Source of the DNA: Sulfurovum sp. TSL6
GTDB lineage: Bacteria > Campylobacterota > Campylobacteria > Campylobacterales > Sulfurovaceae
Reading direction: 5' to 3'
Assembly (NCBI RefSeq): GCF_019972115.1
Contig: NZ_BPFJ01000001.1
Coordinates: forward strand, 62,001 to 126,000
Length of the DNA stretch: 64,000 bases
This document shows positions 31,544-40,999 of this stretch, piece by piece. The notes under the pieces were generated by a model that was not told where the DNA came from, did no database searches, and worked only from the letters and a program-made list of their open reading frames with translations. The translations under genes and the position numbers were made by a program. Position 1 is the stretch's first letter; every line of letters begins with the position of its first letter.

Positions 31544-34500
31544 ATGATACGTAGTTTTATTCGTTTTGCAGTAGATAAGCCTATTATCAATCATATTTTG
31601 ATGGTTTTCATGTTGCTGCTCGCTGTTTTTGCCTATCAGAACATTGCCAAGGAGATATTCCCTCCTTCCACACTTGATCAGATATCGGTACAGGGTGGAT
31701 ACGTCGGTACCAGTGCTGATGTGTTGGACAAAATGGTTGTCACAAGTATAGAGGATGAACTTAAAAGTCTTTCTGAGATCGATACCCTTTACACCAGTAT
31801 ACAAAATGGAAGTTTTAGTATTAATGCAGATATTAAACCGGGCAGTGATACTCAGTTGGTCCTTTCTGATGTGAAAGATATTATCTCAAAAACAAGACGT
31901 GATCTTCCTGCTGATATGGATGAACCTGTTGCACGTATCGTGGTACATGAATATCCGCTTTTACTGGTAGCAGTTTCAGGTAATGTAGAGAAAAAAGCAC
32001 TGATCGACGCGGCAGATGCGCTTAAAAGTAAACTAGCACTCATCCATGACCTTAGCAGTATAGAGATACGTGGAGACACAGATGAAGAAGTGATCATCAC
32101 CTTAGACCAAAAAAAGCTGGATGCATATGGTCTGGATAAATCTGCAGTGTATCAGGCTATCTCCAGTATATCGAGTATTTTTCCTGCTGGAACACTTGAT
32201 GGTCAGGGTGATCATCTTTATATCTCTACGATCAACGGTGAGAAAAGTGCAAAAGCGTTAGGGCAAACGCTATTGAGCGTAGGCGGAAAAAGTTTTCGCT
32301 TGGAGGATGTGGCTGAAGTGTATTATGGGTTGGGTGATCCTACACAGATATCGCACTATAACGGTAAACAGAATATCTCTTTAAATATCAATAAAAGTAA
32401 AGAGGGTAATGCCATTGCCTTGAGTAAAGAGATACGTAAAATACTTGCCGAATTTAATGAAAACTATGGGAATGTTAGATTTGAAGCCTATACGGATACT
32501 TCTATCTGGATCAAGAATCGTTTGAATCTTGTCTCTTCCAATATTTTGTTCGGACTGATTCTGGTCTTTATGGCCCTCTTTTTATCTGTGAATATGCGGA
32601 TCGCATGGGTGGTGGGTATCGGGATACCGGCCAGTTTTTTCATTACGCTGATCGTGATGGACATGATAGGCTACAGTTTGAATATGCTGACGCTGCTTGG
32701 GGCACTCATCGCCCTTGGTATGCTTGTGGATGAAGCCATTGTTGTAGCGGAAAATATCTATAGGCATATGGAGATGGGAAAGACGCCAAGAGATGCGGCT
32801 ATTGAAGGTGCTATTGAAATGTTTCCTGCAGTACTTACGGCAACACTGACCACGGTATTTGCATTTTTGCCACTCTTGATCATGAGCGGTAAAATGGGGA
32901 TGTTCATGCAGGTTCTTCCTGTGATGATATCTGTACTGCTTGTCTCTTCTTTGTTTGAAGCATTTTACTTTTTGCCTTTACATGCAAAAGAGTTTTATAC
33001 TATGGGAACTTTTAAAAAAGAAAAATATGATGAAAATTTTTGGAAAGGATGGATAGCATGGTATCAAAAATTTCTAGGAAAACTTTTAGATCATAAGAAA
33101 CGGTCTCTTTTAATCATATTGACACTGATCATTTTGGGAACTTTAGGAATGGCAAAAATTACCAAGTTTCAGCTTTTCCCTGAGTTCGATGCACAGCAGG
33201 TCTATCTGAATGGAAAAGTAAACATCAACAATGACCTGCAAGATACTGAAGTCTATGTCACACAGATAGAGGAAGCACTGCTGGAGATACTGGATAAAAA
33301 AGAGATGGATTCAGTCACTTCGGTCATAGGGTTTAAGTTTAATAAAGACCAAAGTTTTGAGCTAGGAGAAAACCTTTTCCAGATCTTTATCAATCTACAT
33401 GAAAAAGCTCCGGAAAACTTTTTTGACAAGTATATCAATCCCGTATTTTCATTGGAATATGACGGCAGTGATATGATCAGAGACAGACTCTCTCAGGAGA
33501 TCGCTAAAGAGATACAAGAACGCATTGTTGAAAAATTCAAAAAAATAGAACTCAATGAGGAAAAACTCTATGAAGAGTTTAATGTCTATGTACAACAGGC
33601 AGGTATTGTCAGTAATGATATAGAGATCGGATTTGAACATCCAGATAGAGACAAAATGTTGGCTTCAATGAAAAGAGTAGAAGAGAAGCTTGACAGTATC
33701 AATGGAGTCGAAGACATAGCAGACAATGCCAATGAGGGAGAGCGTGAACTCAAGCTGCGTGTCAATGAATACGGGCAACAGTTGGGCTTTAGTGAAGGAT
33801 ATGTTACCTCTGTACTGAAGGGTGCTTTTCTCAAGGCTGAGTATGCAAAAATGTTCAATAAAGAAGGCTTGGTCAGAGTGAAGATAGAAGATGTCTATAA
33901 AGAGGATGCGTCAGCTATAGGAAACTTTCAACTGACTACCCCGGATGGACAGAAAGTGGTGAGACTTTCAGATATCTGCGATTTCACCTATCAAAAAAGC
34001 TTTGTCAAAATCTTTAAAGAGGACGGTGAAAAGGTACGTTCACTGTATGCAAGGGTGGAAAAGAAGGTCATTACTCCCGTTGAGGTCATGCAACAGTTAA
34101 AACCTCTTTTGGATGACATAGAAAATGAAGGGGTCAAGATCATTATTAAAGGTGAAGAGAAAGAGAATGAAAAGTTGAAAAAAGAGCTTGGTCAGGCATT
34201 GATGATAGCCATATTCCTGATCTTTATCACTTTGGTTTGGATGTTTAACTCTTTGGTCTTACCATTGATCATACTGACAACGATACCACTTTCTCTTTTT
34301 GGTGCTTTGGTCGGAACTAAACTCATGGGTGTAAATATGACGATGCCTGGTATGATGGGAGTCATTGGACTTGCCGGTGTAGTGGTCAATGACGGACTTA
34401 TTATGCTTGATTTTATCAAAGGAAGTAAAAATTATGAAGGGATCCAACAAAAAGCAGGGATGAGACTCCGTCCTATTTTGCTTACGTCTGTGACCACAGT

Positions 34501-34663
34501 ATTGGGATTGTCGTCTTTGATCTTCTTCGCTTCCGGGCAGGCACTGATACTTCAACCTATGGCTATTTCACTAGGTTTTGGTATCGCTTGGGCAACTGTG
34601 TTGAATCTCTACTACGTCCCTTTGATGTATGCAGTGATATACAGAGTCAAGAATACAGCGTAA
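31544..34663 (+). CDS. RND-family efflux transporter permease
   Basis: A 1039-aa inner-membrane proton-driven exporter of the RND superfamily. It shows the twofold layout: TM1 at about 14-32, a large periplasmic loop to about 330, TM2-6 (with GMLVDEAIVVAENIYR in TM4, where the proton-relay acidic pair is Asp-Glu), then TM7 and a second periplasmic loop and TM8-12 near the C terminus. No membrane-fusion or outer-membrane partner gene is adjacent. It lies 18 nt after the FtsL-like gene. The substrate is unknown. Confidence 0.9.
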   Translation: MIRSFIRFAVDKPIINHILMVFMLLLAVFAYQNIAKEIFPPSTLDQISVQGGYVGTSADVLDKMVVTSIEDELKSLSEIDTLYTSIQNGSFSINADIKPGSDTQLVLSDVKDIISKTRRDLPADMDEPVARIVVHEYPLLLVAVSGNVEKKALIDAADALKSKLALIHDLSSIEIRGDTDEEVIITLDQKKLDAYGLDKSAVYQAISSISSIFPAGTLDGQGDHLYISTINGEKSAKALGQTLLSVGGKSFRLEDVAEVYYGLGDPTQISHYNGKQNISLNINKSKEGNAIALSKEIRKILAEFNENYGNVRFEAYTDTSIWIKNRLNLVSSNILFGLILVFMALFLSVNMRIAWVVGIGIPASFFITLIVMDMIGYSLNMLTLLGALIALGMLVDEAIVVAENIYRHMEMGKTPRDAAIEGAIEMFPAVLTATLTTVFAFLPLLIMSGKMGMFMQVLPVMISVLLVSSLFEAFYFLPLHAKEFYTMGTFKKEKYDENFWKGWIAWYQKFLGKLLDHKKRSLLIILTLIILGTLGMAKITKFQLFPEFDAQQVYLNGKVNINNDLQDTEVYVTQIEEALLEILDKKEMDSVTSVIGFKFNKDQSFELGENLFQIFINLHEKAPENFFDKYINPVFSLEYDGSDMIRDRLSQEIAKEIQERIVEKFKKIELNEEKLYEEFNVYVQQAGIVSNDIEIGFEHPDRDKMLASMKRVEEKLDSINGVEDIADNANEGERELKLRVNEYGQQLGFSEGYVTSVLKGAFLKAEYAKMFNKEGLVRVKIEDVYKEDASAIGNFQLTTPDGQKVVRLSDICDFTYQKSFVKIFKEDGEKVRSLYARVEKKVITPVEVMQQLKPLLDDIENEGVKIIIKGEEKENEKLKKELGQALMIAIFLIFITLVWMFNSLVLPLIILTTIPLSLFGALVGTKLMGVNMTMPGMMGVIGLAGVVVNDGLIMLDFIKGSKNYEGIQQKAGMRLRPILLTSVTTVLGLSSLIFFASGQALILQPMAISLGFGIAWATVLNLYYVPLMYAVIYRVKNTA

Positions 34664-34683
34664 AAAGATTAACATTATTTGGC

Positions 34684-34689
34684 TATAAT
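34684..34689 (+). promoter_or_regulatory. -10 box for the ispB-hemA-proS run
   Basis: TTGGCTATAATTA, about 80 nt before the GTG start. An 8-bp inverted repeat (GATTAACA at 34667-34674, TGTTAATC at 34740-34747) brackets it. Confidence 0.45.
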
Positions 34690-34770
34690 TATTGACTTTT
34701 ATAATAAATACATAGGATACAACAGAGAGTAGCATCTATTGTTAATCACTGTGAATAAGGACCGTTATAC

Positions 34771-35667
34771 GTGTTAAGTGCTGTTGAGAGAAAAATAGAA
34801 CAATTTATAGCTGACCTGAATGATAAAGAGGTAAATGGACTTTATGCTCAATTGCCTGATGGTAAAAGGCTGCGTGCAAAACTCATTTTGAAAATAGCAG
34901 GAAGTAACCTTTCTGTAGTGAAAACCGCTGCTATCGTTGAAATGATACATGCAGCAAGTCTTTTACATGATGATGTGATAGACGATGCCTATACCAGACG
35001 TTCAAAACCTTCTCTTAATGCACTTTATGGCAATAAAACTGCCATAATGCTGGGAGACATCCTCTACTCAAAAGGTTTTTTAGAGTTAAATAACATTAGT
35101 CCGGATGTGGCTAAGATGATCTCAAATGCCGTTGTCCAACTCAGCCTTGGAGAACTCAAAGATGTCTCACTTTCAAAAACATTTAATTTGGATAAAGATG
35201 TCTATATTGAAATGATCTACCAAAAAACGGCTTCTCTTATGGAAGCCAGTGCAGGTGCTGCAGCTTTATTAGCCGGCAAGTCTAAAGAAGCCTATATGAC
35301 ATACGGTAGAAACTTGGGTATTGCATTTCAAATGATAGATGACTTGCTTGATATTACATCCGATAGTGCTACTTTGGGTAAACCTGCATTGCATGACTTT
35401 GAAGAGGGAAAAACCACACTGCCATATATGTACCTTTATGAACTGTTGGGGAGTGATGAAAAAGAGAAATTAAGATCACTACATGGAAAAAATCTCTCTA
35501 CAGAAGAACAACATTGGATCAAAATGAAAATGCAGGAACACCAAGTGATACAAAAAAGCTATCAGGAAGCCAAGGTACTGATAGAAGAAGCGATCACTCT
35601 GATGAATGACAAAGGTGAAGATGCACTCTCAAGTATAGCTATGCAGATGATAGAAAGGGATTTTTAA
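34771..35667 (+). CDS. ispB: Long-chain polyprenyl diphosphate synthase (IspB-like)
   Basis: Makes the polyprenyl chain for the quinone side chain (menaquinone in this group) from farnesyl or geranyl diphosphate and isopentenyl diphosphate. The 298-aa protein has the first Asp-rich motif DDVID at 67-71, shortened compared with farnesyl synthases, and the second, IDDLLD, near 188-193. It starts with GTG 34771, after AAGGACC. The stop codon overlaps the hemA ATG by 1 nt; this gene order, ispB-hemA-proS, is known from Helicobacter. Confidence 0.88.
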   Translation: MLSAVERKIEQFIADLNDKEVNGLYAQLPDGKRLRAKLILKIAGSNLSVVKTAAIVEMIHAASLLHDDVIDDAYTRRSKPSLNALYGNKTAIMLGDILYSKGFLELNNISPDVAKMISNAVVQLSLGELKDVSLSKTFNLDKDVYIEMIYQKTASLMEASAGAAALLAGKSKEAYMTYGRNLGIAFQMIDDLLDITSDSATLGKPALHDFEEGKTTLPYMYLYELLGSDEKEKLRSLHGKNLSTEEQHWIKMKMQEHQVIQKSYQEAKVLIEEAITLMNDKGEDALSSIAMQMIERDF

Positions 35668-36974
35668 TGTATTACCAAGTGATGAGTTTTTCGCATAAGA
35701 ATTGTGATCAGGGTATGAGGGAAAAGCTGGCATTTGCCAATAATGAAGAAAAAATTGAAATGCTGAATCAGTTGGTTGAATTTGAGTTTATTCATGAAGC
35801 ATTCATTGTTTCTACCTGTAACCGTGTTGAAATCGTATTGGCAACACGAGACAACTTTTCCAGTTATCACACGATCTTGGGACTCATGAGTCAAAAGAGC
35901 GAACTGAATTTTTATGAGATCAAATCGGCAGGGATACGTTATGATGATGAAGAGGCGGTACAGCATATTTTTTCTGTGGTTTCTTCACTGGATTCTTTGG
36001 TCATAGGTGAATCTCAAATTACAGGACAGGTGAAAGAGGCATTTATGCTCTCACATCAAAATGGTACGGCTGGGCGTAAACTTAATCGTATCATCTCTTA
36101 TGCAGTGAAGTGTGCTGCAGAAGTACGCAATGCAACGAATATTTCTCAAAACCCTATTTCGATCGCTTCAGTTGCCGTGGCACAGGCACATAAACTTTTG
36201 GGTGATAGTATGGCTGGTACGACAGCTGTGGTAGTAGGTGCAGGCGAAATGGGTATATTGGCAACTAAACATCTACTCAGAGCAGGCTGTGATGTGGTGA
36301 TGATAGGAAGAGACCAAGAGAAGGTCGCACTGCTGGCAGAGACCCTGGGGGAAAATGTAAAAGCAGCCACCATGGAAAAACTTCCAAAGTATTTGAACCG
36401 TTATCGATTGCTTTTTACAGCTACATCAGCCAGAGAACCGATCATTACCCAGGATCTTATAGAGAATGAAGCCTTGCCAAGACTCTGGTTTGATATGGCA
36501 ATTCCTAGAGATATCGAAGATATGGAGTTAGAGAAATTAAAACTCTTCCGTATCGATGACCTTCGTACCATTTCTCAGGATAATCATGCATTACGCGAAG
36601 AACAAGCAGTCAGAGCAGCTGAAATAGTAGAAAAGTATAAAGAAGAGTTTTATGCATGGCTTAGAGCACTCTCTATAGAACCGGTGATCAAAGAGATGAG
36701 AGAACAGGTGAATGATGCTATAGACGCTGAAATGCAAAGAGCCCTTAAAAAAGGTTTTGTCCCTGCAGAAGCCGAAGCAAATATGCGTAAAATGGCTGAG
36801 CAAATGTTCAAACGTTTTTTACATCAACCGACACAAAACCTGAGACACTCTTCTACCGAGAAGAAAAATGCAAACTGCATAGAATCAATCAAAAAAATGT
36901 TCAATATAGATACAGAAAATATTGATCTGAAACAGTACAAGAATGACCATCATACAAAAGGATACAACGCGTGA
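35667..36974 (+). CDS. hemA: Glutamyl-tRNA reductase
   Basis: Reduces glutamyl-tRNA to glutamate-1-semialdehyde, the first committed step of C5-pathway tetrapyrrole synthesis. The 435-aa protein has the catalytic Cys block VSTCNRVE at about 51-58, the substrate segment [15 protein letters not shown], and the NADPH-binding VVVGAGEMG. It ends with a helical dimerisation domain. It overlaps ispB by 1 nt and proS by 4 nt. hemC, a later step of the same pathway, lies three genes downstream. Confidence 0.97.
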   Translation: MYYQVMSFSHKNCDQGMREKLAFANNEEKIEMLNQLVEFEFIHEAFIVSTCNRVEIVLATRDNFSSYHTILGLMSQKSELNFYEIKSAGIRYDDEEAVQHIFSVVSSLDSLVIGESQITGQVKEAFMLSHQNGTAGRKLNRIISYAVKCAAEVRNATNISQNPISIASVAVAQAHKLLGDSMAGTTAVVVGAGEMGILATKHLLRAGCDVVMIGRDQEKVALLAETLGENVKAATMEKLPKYLNRYRLLFTATSAREPIITQDLIENEALPRLWFDMAIPRDIEDMELEKLKLFRIDDLRTISQDNHALREEQAVRAAEIVEKYKEEFYAWLRALSIEPVIKEMREQVNDAIDAEMQRALKKGFVPAEAEANMRKMAEQMFKRFLHQPTQNLRHSSTEKKNANCIESIKKMFNIDTENIDLKQYKNDHHTKGYNA

Positions 36975-38491
36975 GATTTTCAAGATTATTAATCCCTACA
37001 ACCAAAGAGACACCCAATGACGCAACATTGGCAAGTCATATCTATCTTATAAGAGGTGGATTTATCCAGTCAGTGGGCGGAAGCGGTCTCTACAATTTTT
37101 TGCCTCTAGGCAAAAAGATACTGGATAAAGTACATGCAGTCGTGAAAGAGGAATTAGATAAAGCAGGTTGTCAAGAGGTGAGCCTTTCTTTTGTTACCCC
37201 TGCAGCACTATGGGAAGAGAGTGGCCGTTTAGAGAAGTATGGTAAAGAGTTGTTACGTTTTAAAGATCGTAAGAACAATGACTTTATTTTAGGACCGACC
37301 CATGAAGAGATGATGGTGAACCTGGTAAGACAAACAGTGAAAAGTTATAAACAGCTTCCTTTAAATGTCTATCAGATCAACCTCAAGTTCCGTGATGAGA
37401 TCAGACCGAGATTCGGTTTGATGCGCGGACGAGAGTTTTTAATGAAAGATGCCTATAGTTTCCATACATCTACAGAAGATATGCAAAGAGAGTTTGCATT
37501 GATGGAAGAGACGTATAAAAAAATATTCACACGCCTTGGGCTAGAGTTCAGGGTTGTTGAGGCAGACTCCGGTGCGATCGGGGGTTCTGGCAGTAAAGAG
37601 TTTATGGTACTGGCTGACTCCGGTGAAGATACGATCGTAGTATGTGATGAGTGTGACTATGGTGCCAACATAGAGGCGGCTGTAGCAAAACCGAAAGCCT
37701 ATGATGCTTCTGCAGAGATCAAAGTGATCGCGATGAAAGCCTTATATGATGAAGGTGTGAGCAAAGTGGTGCATTTTGCTTTACCTGCATCGGTGGAACT
37801 TCAGGATGTGAAAGCATGTAATGCAGTCAATGCCAATGATCTTGTAGAGTATGAAGAGTCAGTAGCGATAGAAACCCTGGTGCTAGACTCTGCATTGGAA
37901 GGTATAGATGACCTTACAGCTGAAGAGAAATCCTATGCAGATATTTCAGCAGTGCAAGAGGGTGATGCTTGTGCTTCTTGTGGCGGTTCATTGCGTTATA
38001 CCAAGGGTATAGAAGCTGGGCACATTTTCCAATTGGGTACACGATACTCTGAACCGTTAGCTGCAAATTTCTTAGATGAAAATGGCAAATCTCAGCCTAT
38101 GGTCATGGGAACCTATGGTATAGGTGTCAGCCGTCTGCTTGCAGCGATCATCGAACAGAACCATGATGATAAAGGGTGTATCTGGACGAAAGAGTCTGCA
38201 CCGTTTGATCTGCAGATCATCGTCTCCAATATCAAAGATGACGCACAGGTCGCATTAGGTGAAGCATTGTATGAAACGATGTTGGCCAAAGGTGTGGATG
38301 TCTTGCTTGATGAGAGAAAAGACAGATTTGGGGCTAAGATGAAGGACTATGAACTTATCGGTGTTCCGCATGCTGTGGTCATAGGTAAAAAACTGGCAGA
38401 CGGTGTAGTAGAATTTATGACCAGAGATGGTATGATAAAAGAAGAAGTTCCTGCTGAAGCCATCACAGAACTATTGACAGAAAGATTTTAA
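36971..38491 (+). CDS. proS: Prolyl-tRNA synthetase
   Basis: Class II aminoacyl-tRNA synthetase charging tRNA-Pro. The 506-aa protein has motif 1 ([12 protein letters not shown]), motif 2 ([21 protein letters not shown], in part) and motif 3 ([12 protein letters not shown]), a central insertion of about 150 residues (220-370) that is shorter than in the E. coli enzyme and includes a Cys pair (CASCGG), and a C-terminal anticodon-binding domain. It starts with GTG, overlapping hemA by 4 nt. The shorter insertion may mean weakened YbaK-type editing, but I cannot be sure. Confidence 0.95.
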   Translation: MRFSRLLIPTTKETPNDATLASHIYLIRGGFIQSVGGSGLYNFLPLGKKILDKVHAVVKEELDKAGCQEVSLSFVTPAALWEESGRLEKYGKELLRFKDRKNNDFILGPTHEEMMVNLVRQTVKSYKQLPLNVYQINLKFRDEIRPRFGLMRGREFLMKDAYSFHTSTEDMQREFALMEETYKKIFTRLGLEFRVVEADSGAIGGSGSKEFMVLADSGEDTIVVCDECDYGANIEAAVAKPKAYDASAEIKVIAMKALYDEGVSKVVHFALPASVELQDVKACNAVNANDLVEYEESVAIETLVLDSALEGIDDLTAEEKSYADISAVQEGDACASCGGSLRYTKGIEAGHIFQLGTRYSEPLAANFLDENGKSQPMVMGTYGIGVSRLLAAIIEQNHDDKGCIWTKESAPFDLQIIVSNIKDDAQVALGEALYETMLAKGVDVLLDERKDRFGAKMKDYELIGVPHAVVIGKKLADGVVEFMTRDGMIKEEVPAEAITELLTERF

Positions 38492-38914
38492 ATGATATTT
38501 TTAATTATACCTTTTGCTCTTATAGAACTTTACCTCTCTTTGAAGACAGGAGAAACCATAGGTTTCTTTTGGTCTGTGGTATGGATCGTACTTAGTTTTG
38601 CTCTGGGTATGATGCTTTTGCAAAAGTCATCAGAAACAATGATGGGGAATATGCAGTCTATGAAACAAGGTAAACTTGACCTTAGAAGATTTCAAAATGC
38701 AAGTATGTCTTACTTTATCGGTGCGATACTTCTTATTATCCCGGGAGTATTTTCTGACTTCTTGGGGGTTATTGCATTTTTTTACTCACTTTATTTACAA
38801 TTTATTGCTAAAATAACACCTGAACGAACAACTCATTTTACAAAACAAGGAGATGACAATGTCATTGATGTCGAAATTATTGATGAGCACAGTCCTAGCG
38901 ACCGCGACTCTTAG
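38492..38914 (+). CDS. FxsA family membrane protein
   Basis: A 140-aa membrane protein of the FxsA family, with about four TM stretches in the first 110 residues (FLIIPFALIELYL, FFWSVVWIVLSFALGMML, GAILLIIPGVFSDFLG) and a charged C-terminal tail. FxsA is known in E. coli for easing phage T7 exclusion by plasmid F, but the cellular role is unclear. The GAILLIIPG-F-D block is the family's most conserved stretch. It abuts proS with no gap and overlaps the next gene by 56 nt, an unusually long overlap. Confidence 0.82.
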   Translation: MIFLIIPFALIELYLSLKTGETIGFFWSVVWIVLSFALGMMLLQKSSETMMGNMQSMKQGKLDLRRFQNASMSYFIGAILLIIPGVFSDFLGVIAFFYSLYLQFIAKITPERTTHFTKQGDDNVIDVEIIDEHSPSDRDS

Positions 38915-39692
38915 TGCAAATGCACAGCCAGATAACAAACAATTAGTTAAATATGTTAAAAGATCTGTGGTGAAAAACCCACAGGTGAAAGTAAAAGGTG
39001 TAACTGTTCTTGAATCTAAAACAGATGAAAGATTACCAGGCTGGACGATCTTGTTAACCACTATGGATCTAGAGTATCAGAAAAAAGAGATACATGCACC
39101 AGAAATGATGTTTGTGAAAGATGGACTTATCACAGGACATTTAGTGAATCTCAAAACGGGAAATGATTACAGAGATGAGATCAAACCTAGTGTCTCTCAG
39201 AGTTATTATGATGATGCACATTTATTTTTTGGTAACAAGGATGCAGAGCATAAGGTACTTATATTCTCTGATCCGCAGTGTCCATTCTGTCAAGAAATAG
39301 TACCAGAGATCTTTAAAGCATCCAAAGAGAATCCTACAAAGATTGCAGTCTATTATTATCACCTGCCGTTACTTCGTATACATCCTGTATCAGATGTACT
39401 GACACGTGTGATGCATGTGGCACAACATGAAGGGAAAATGGATGTGGTTGAAAAGATCTACTCACTTAAGATCGATCCAAGAGAAACCGATATGAAGAAG
39501 ATACTTGCTGCAGTAAAAAGTCATACGGGTTATAGCGTGACTGCTGCACAGATAGAGGCAAAAGAGGTGAAAGCAGCAATGCATGCAGATGAATTGGCCG
39601 CGAGTAAAATGATGGTATCAGGTACACCTACGATCTATGTAGATGGTCAGTGGGATAAAATGCGTGATGGGTATAAAAAGCTCATAAAATAA
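38859..39692 (+). CDS. Periplasmic DsbC/DsbG-like thiol-disulfide oxidoreductase
   Basis: A 277-aa periplasmic thioredoxin-fold protein. The signal peptide (MSLMSKLLMSTVLATATLSANA) is followed by an N-terminal domain (about 25-110) of the DsbC/G kind and a Trx fold with the CPFC site at 141-144 (FSDPQCPFCQE) and cis-Pro loop SGTPTIYVDG. It should oxidise or isomerise disulfides. AAGGAG at 38847-38852 favours ATG 38859 over ATG 38853. Expression is probably coupled to fxsA, whose last 56 nt it overlaps. Similar proteins occur with heme or cytochrome genes, which suits the flanking hemA and hemC. Confidence 0.82.
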   Translation: MSLMSKLLMSTVLATATLSANAQPDNKQLVKYVKRSVVKNPQVKVKGVTVLESKTDERLPGWTILLTTMDLEYQKKEIHAPEMMFVKDGLITGHLVNLKTGNDYRDEIKPSVSQSYYDDAHLFFGNKDAEHKVLIFSDPQCPFCQEIVPEIFKASKENPTKIAVYYYHLPLLRIHPVSDVLTRVMHVAQHEGKMDVVEKIYSLKIDPRETDMKKILAAVKSHTGYSVTAAQIEAKEVKAAMHADELAASKMMVSGTPTIYVDGQWDKMRDGYKKLIK

Positions 39693-39706
39693 TAGAGTTA
39701 GCGTAT

Positions 39707-39727
39707 GTATAAGGCTTTGCCTTATGC
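39707..39727 (+). promoter_or_regulatory. Hairpin between the dsb-like gene and hemC
   Basis: GTATAAGGC / GCCTTATGC with a TTT loop, nine pairs including one G-T. It has no T-tract, so it is more likely a processing or stability element than a terminator. The hemC ribosome-binding site (AAGGG) lies 11 nt after it. Confidence 0.35.
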
Positions 39728-39747
39728 AGATATAGACAAGGGTAACA

Positions 39748-40701
39748 GTGGAAAAATTAATTATCGCGACAAGAGCAAGTAACCTTGCGCTTTGGCAGGC
39801 ATATCACATTAAAGAAAGAATCGAAACATCGTTTCCGGAGATCACGGTAGAACTGAATGAAATTACTTCTAAAGGTGACAAGATACTGGACAAACCGCTT
39901 GCACTTATAGGGGGGAAAGGTCACTTCACCAAAGAACTTGAAGATGAAATGCTTGAAGGGAATGCAGATCTTGCAGTACATTCACTCAAGGATGTACCTA
40001 CGTACATTCCTGAGGGACTGGAACTCTGTGCTATTACCACACGTCAAGATCAGAGTGATGTTCTGCTCTCCCATACCTATAAAAGTCTGGATGAACTTCC
40101 TCAAGGTGCAGTGGTTGGAACAACAAGTCTAAGAAGACGTATGCAACTGCTTGAGAAACGTCCAGACCTGAAAGTAAAAGAGCTTAGAGGAAATGTGAAT
40201 ACAAGACTCAGAAAGCTCAAAGAAGGTCAGTATGATGCGATCATACTTGCTTATATAGGGCTGCATAGACTTGACCTGCTGAAGGATATACCTTTTGTTG
40301 AAAAGCTGGATTTTTTTATACCACCAATGGGACAGGCTGCCCTGGGTATCGAAATTGTGAGTAATAATGACAGGGTTCGTGAAATTGCGATGACTTTAAA
40401 TGATGAGAATGCTTATCTCTGCACAAAGCTGGAACGTGACTTTGTCTCAAAGATAGGCGCTGGTTGTTCTGCTCCTGTGGCTGTGAATGCGATCATCACA
40501 GGAGATGATATCACGGTTAAAGCGATGCTCGGTTATCCAGACGGCACAAATATTATGCATAAAGAATTGACATCAAAGGTAAGTGCATGTGATACATTAG
40601 GCCAACAGTTAGCTGAAGCAATGATCGCTGAGGGTGCCCTGGATATACTCGAAAAAGCAGAATCCATAGCATTTAAAGATGAAATGCCAGAGAGACTATA
40701 G
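39748..40701 (+). CDS. hemC: Hydroxymethylbilane synthase (porphobilinogen deaminase)
   Basis: Joins four porphobilinogen units into hydroxymethylbilane in tetrapyrrole synthesis. The 317-aa protein starts ATRASNLALWQAYHI, has the KDVPT loop (HSLKDVPTYIP), the GTTSLRRRMQL block and, in the last domain, the cofactor-binding Cys in GAGCSAPVAVNA. It starts with GTG after AAGGG. It closes the ispB-hemA-proS-fxsA-dsb-hemC run; a terminator-like hairpin follows its stop. Confidence 0.97.
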   Translation: MEKLIIATRASNLALWQAYHIKERIETSFPEITVELNEITSKGDKILDKPLALIGGKGHFTKELEDEMLEGNADLAVHSLKDVPTYIPEGLELCAITTRQDQSDVLLSHTYKSLDELPQGAVVGTTSLRRRMQLLEKRPDLKVKELRGNVNTRLRKLKEGQYDAIILAYIGLHRLDLLKDIPFVEKLDFFIPPMGQAALGIEIVSNNDRVREIAMTLNDENAYLCTKLERDFVSKIGAGCSAPVAVNAIITGDDITVKAMLGYPDGTNIMHKELTSKVSACDTLGQQLAEAMIAEGALDILEKAESIAFKDEMPERL

Positions 40702-40728
40702 GCATTATAGTCCATACATACAACTTCA

Positions 40729-40757
40729 AAAAAGATAGCCTTTTTGGCTCTCTTTCT
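40729..40757 (+). terminator. Rho-independent terminator after hemC
   Basis: AAAGATAGCC and GGCTCTCTTT form a stem (AGCC/GGCT plus AAGA/TCTT, one mismatch between) around a TTTTT loop, followed by a pyrimidine-rich run TCTTCCTT. The flanking A and T runs could also let it work in the reverse direction. Confidence 0.5.
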
Positions 40758-40917
40758 TCCTTAAGTGTTCACACTTTATAAATCATTTTAATCATATCAT
40801 TATAGTTAACTTGTGTAGATTTGGCTAATTCTATTTTTTATAAGTGTATTAATTAAATTTACTTATGTATTTAATTCATATAAAAATATTTTTAAACTAT
40901 ACTCCATGAACTTAATT

Positions 40918-40977
40918 CAGTTTTTTCCCTATCATGACAGTAAAATATTATTTTATGTATATGCAAAGAAAAAACTG
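40918..40977 (+). promoter_or_regulatory. 9-bp inverted repeat in the leader of the TSP3 lipoprotein
   Basis: CAGTTTTTT (40918-40926) pairs with AAAAAACTG (40969-40977) across a 42-nt AT-rich loop. It lies just before the lipoprotein start at 41000 and after a TATACT -10-like box at about 40900. The other part of this 298-nt gap is AT-rich with no ORF. Confidence 0.3.
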
Positions 40978-40999
40978 TTTTATGTATCTAGGGAAAAGA

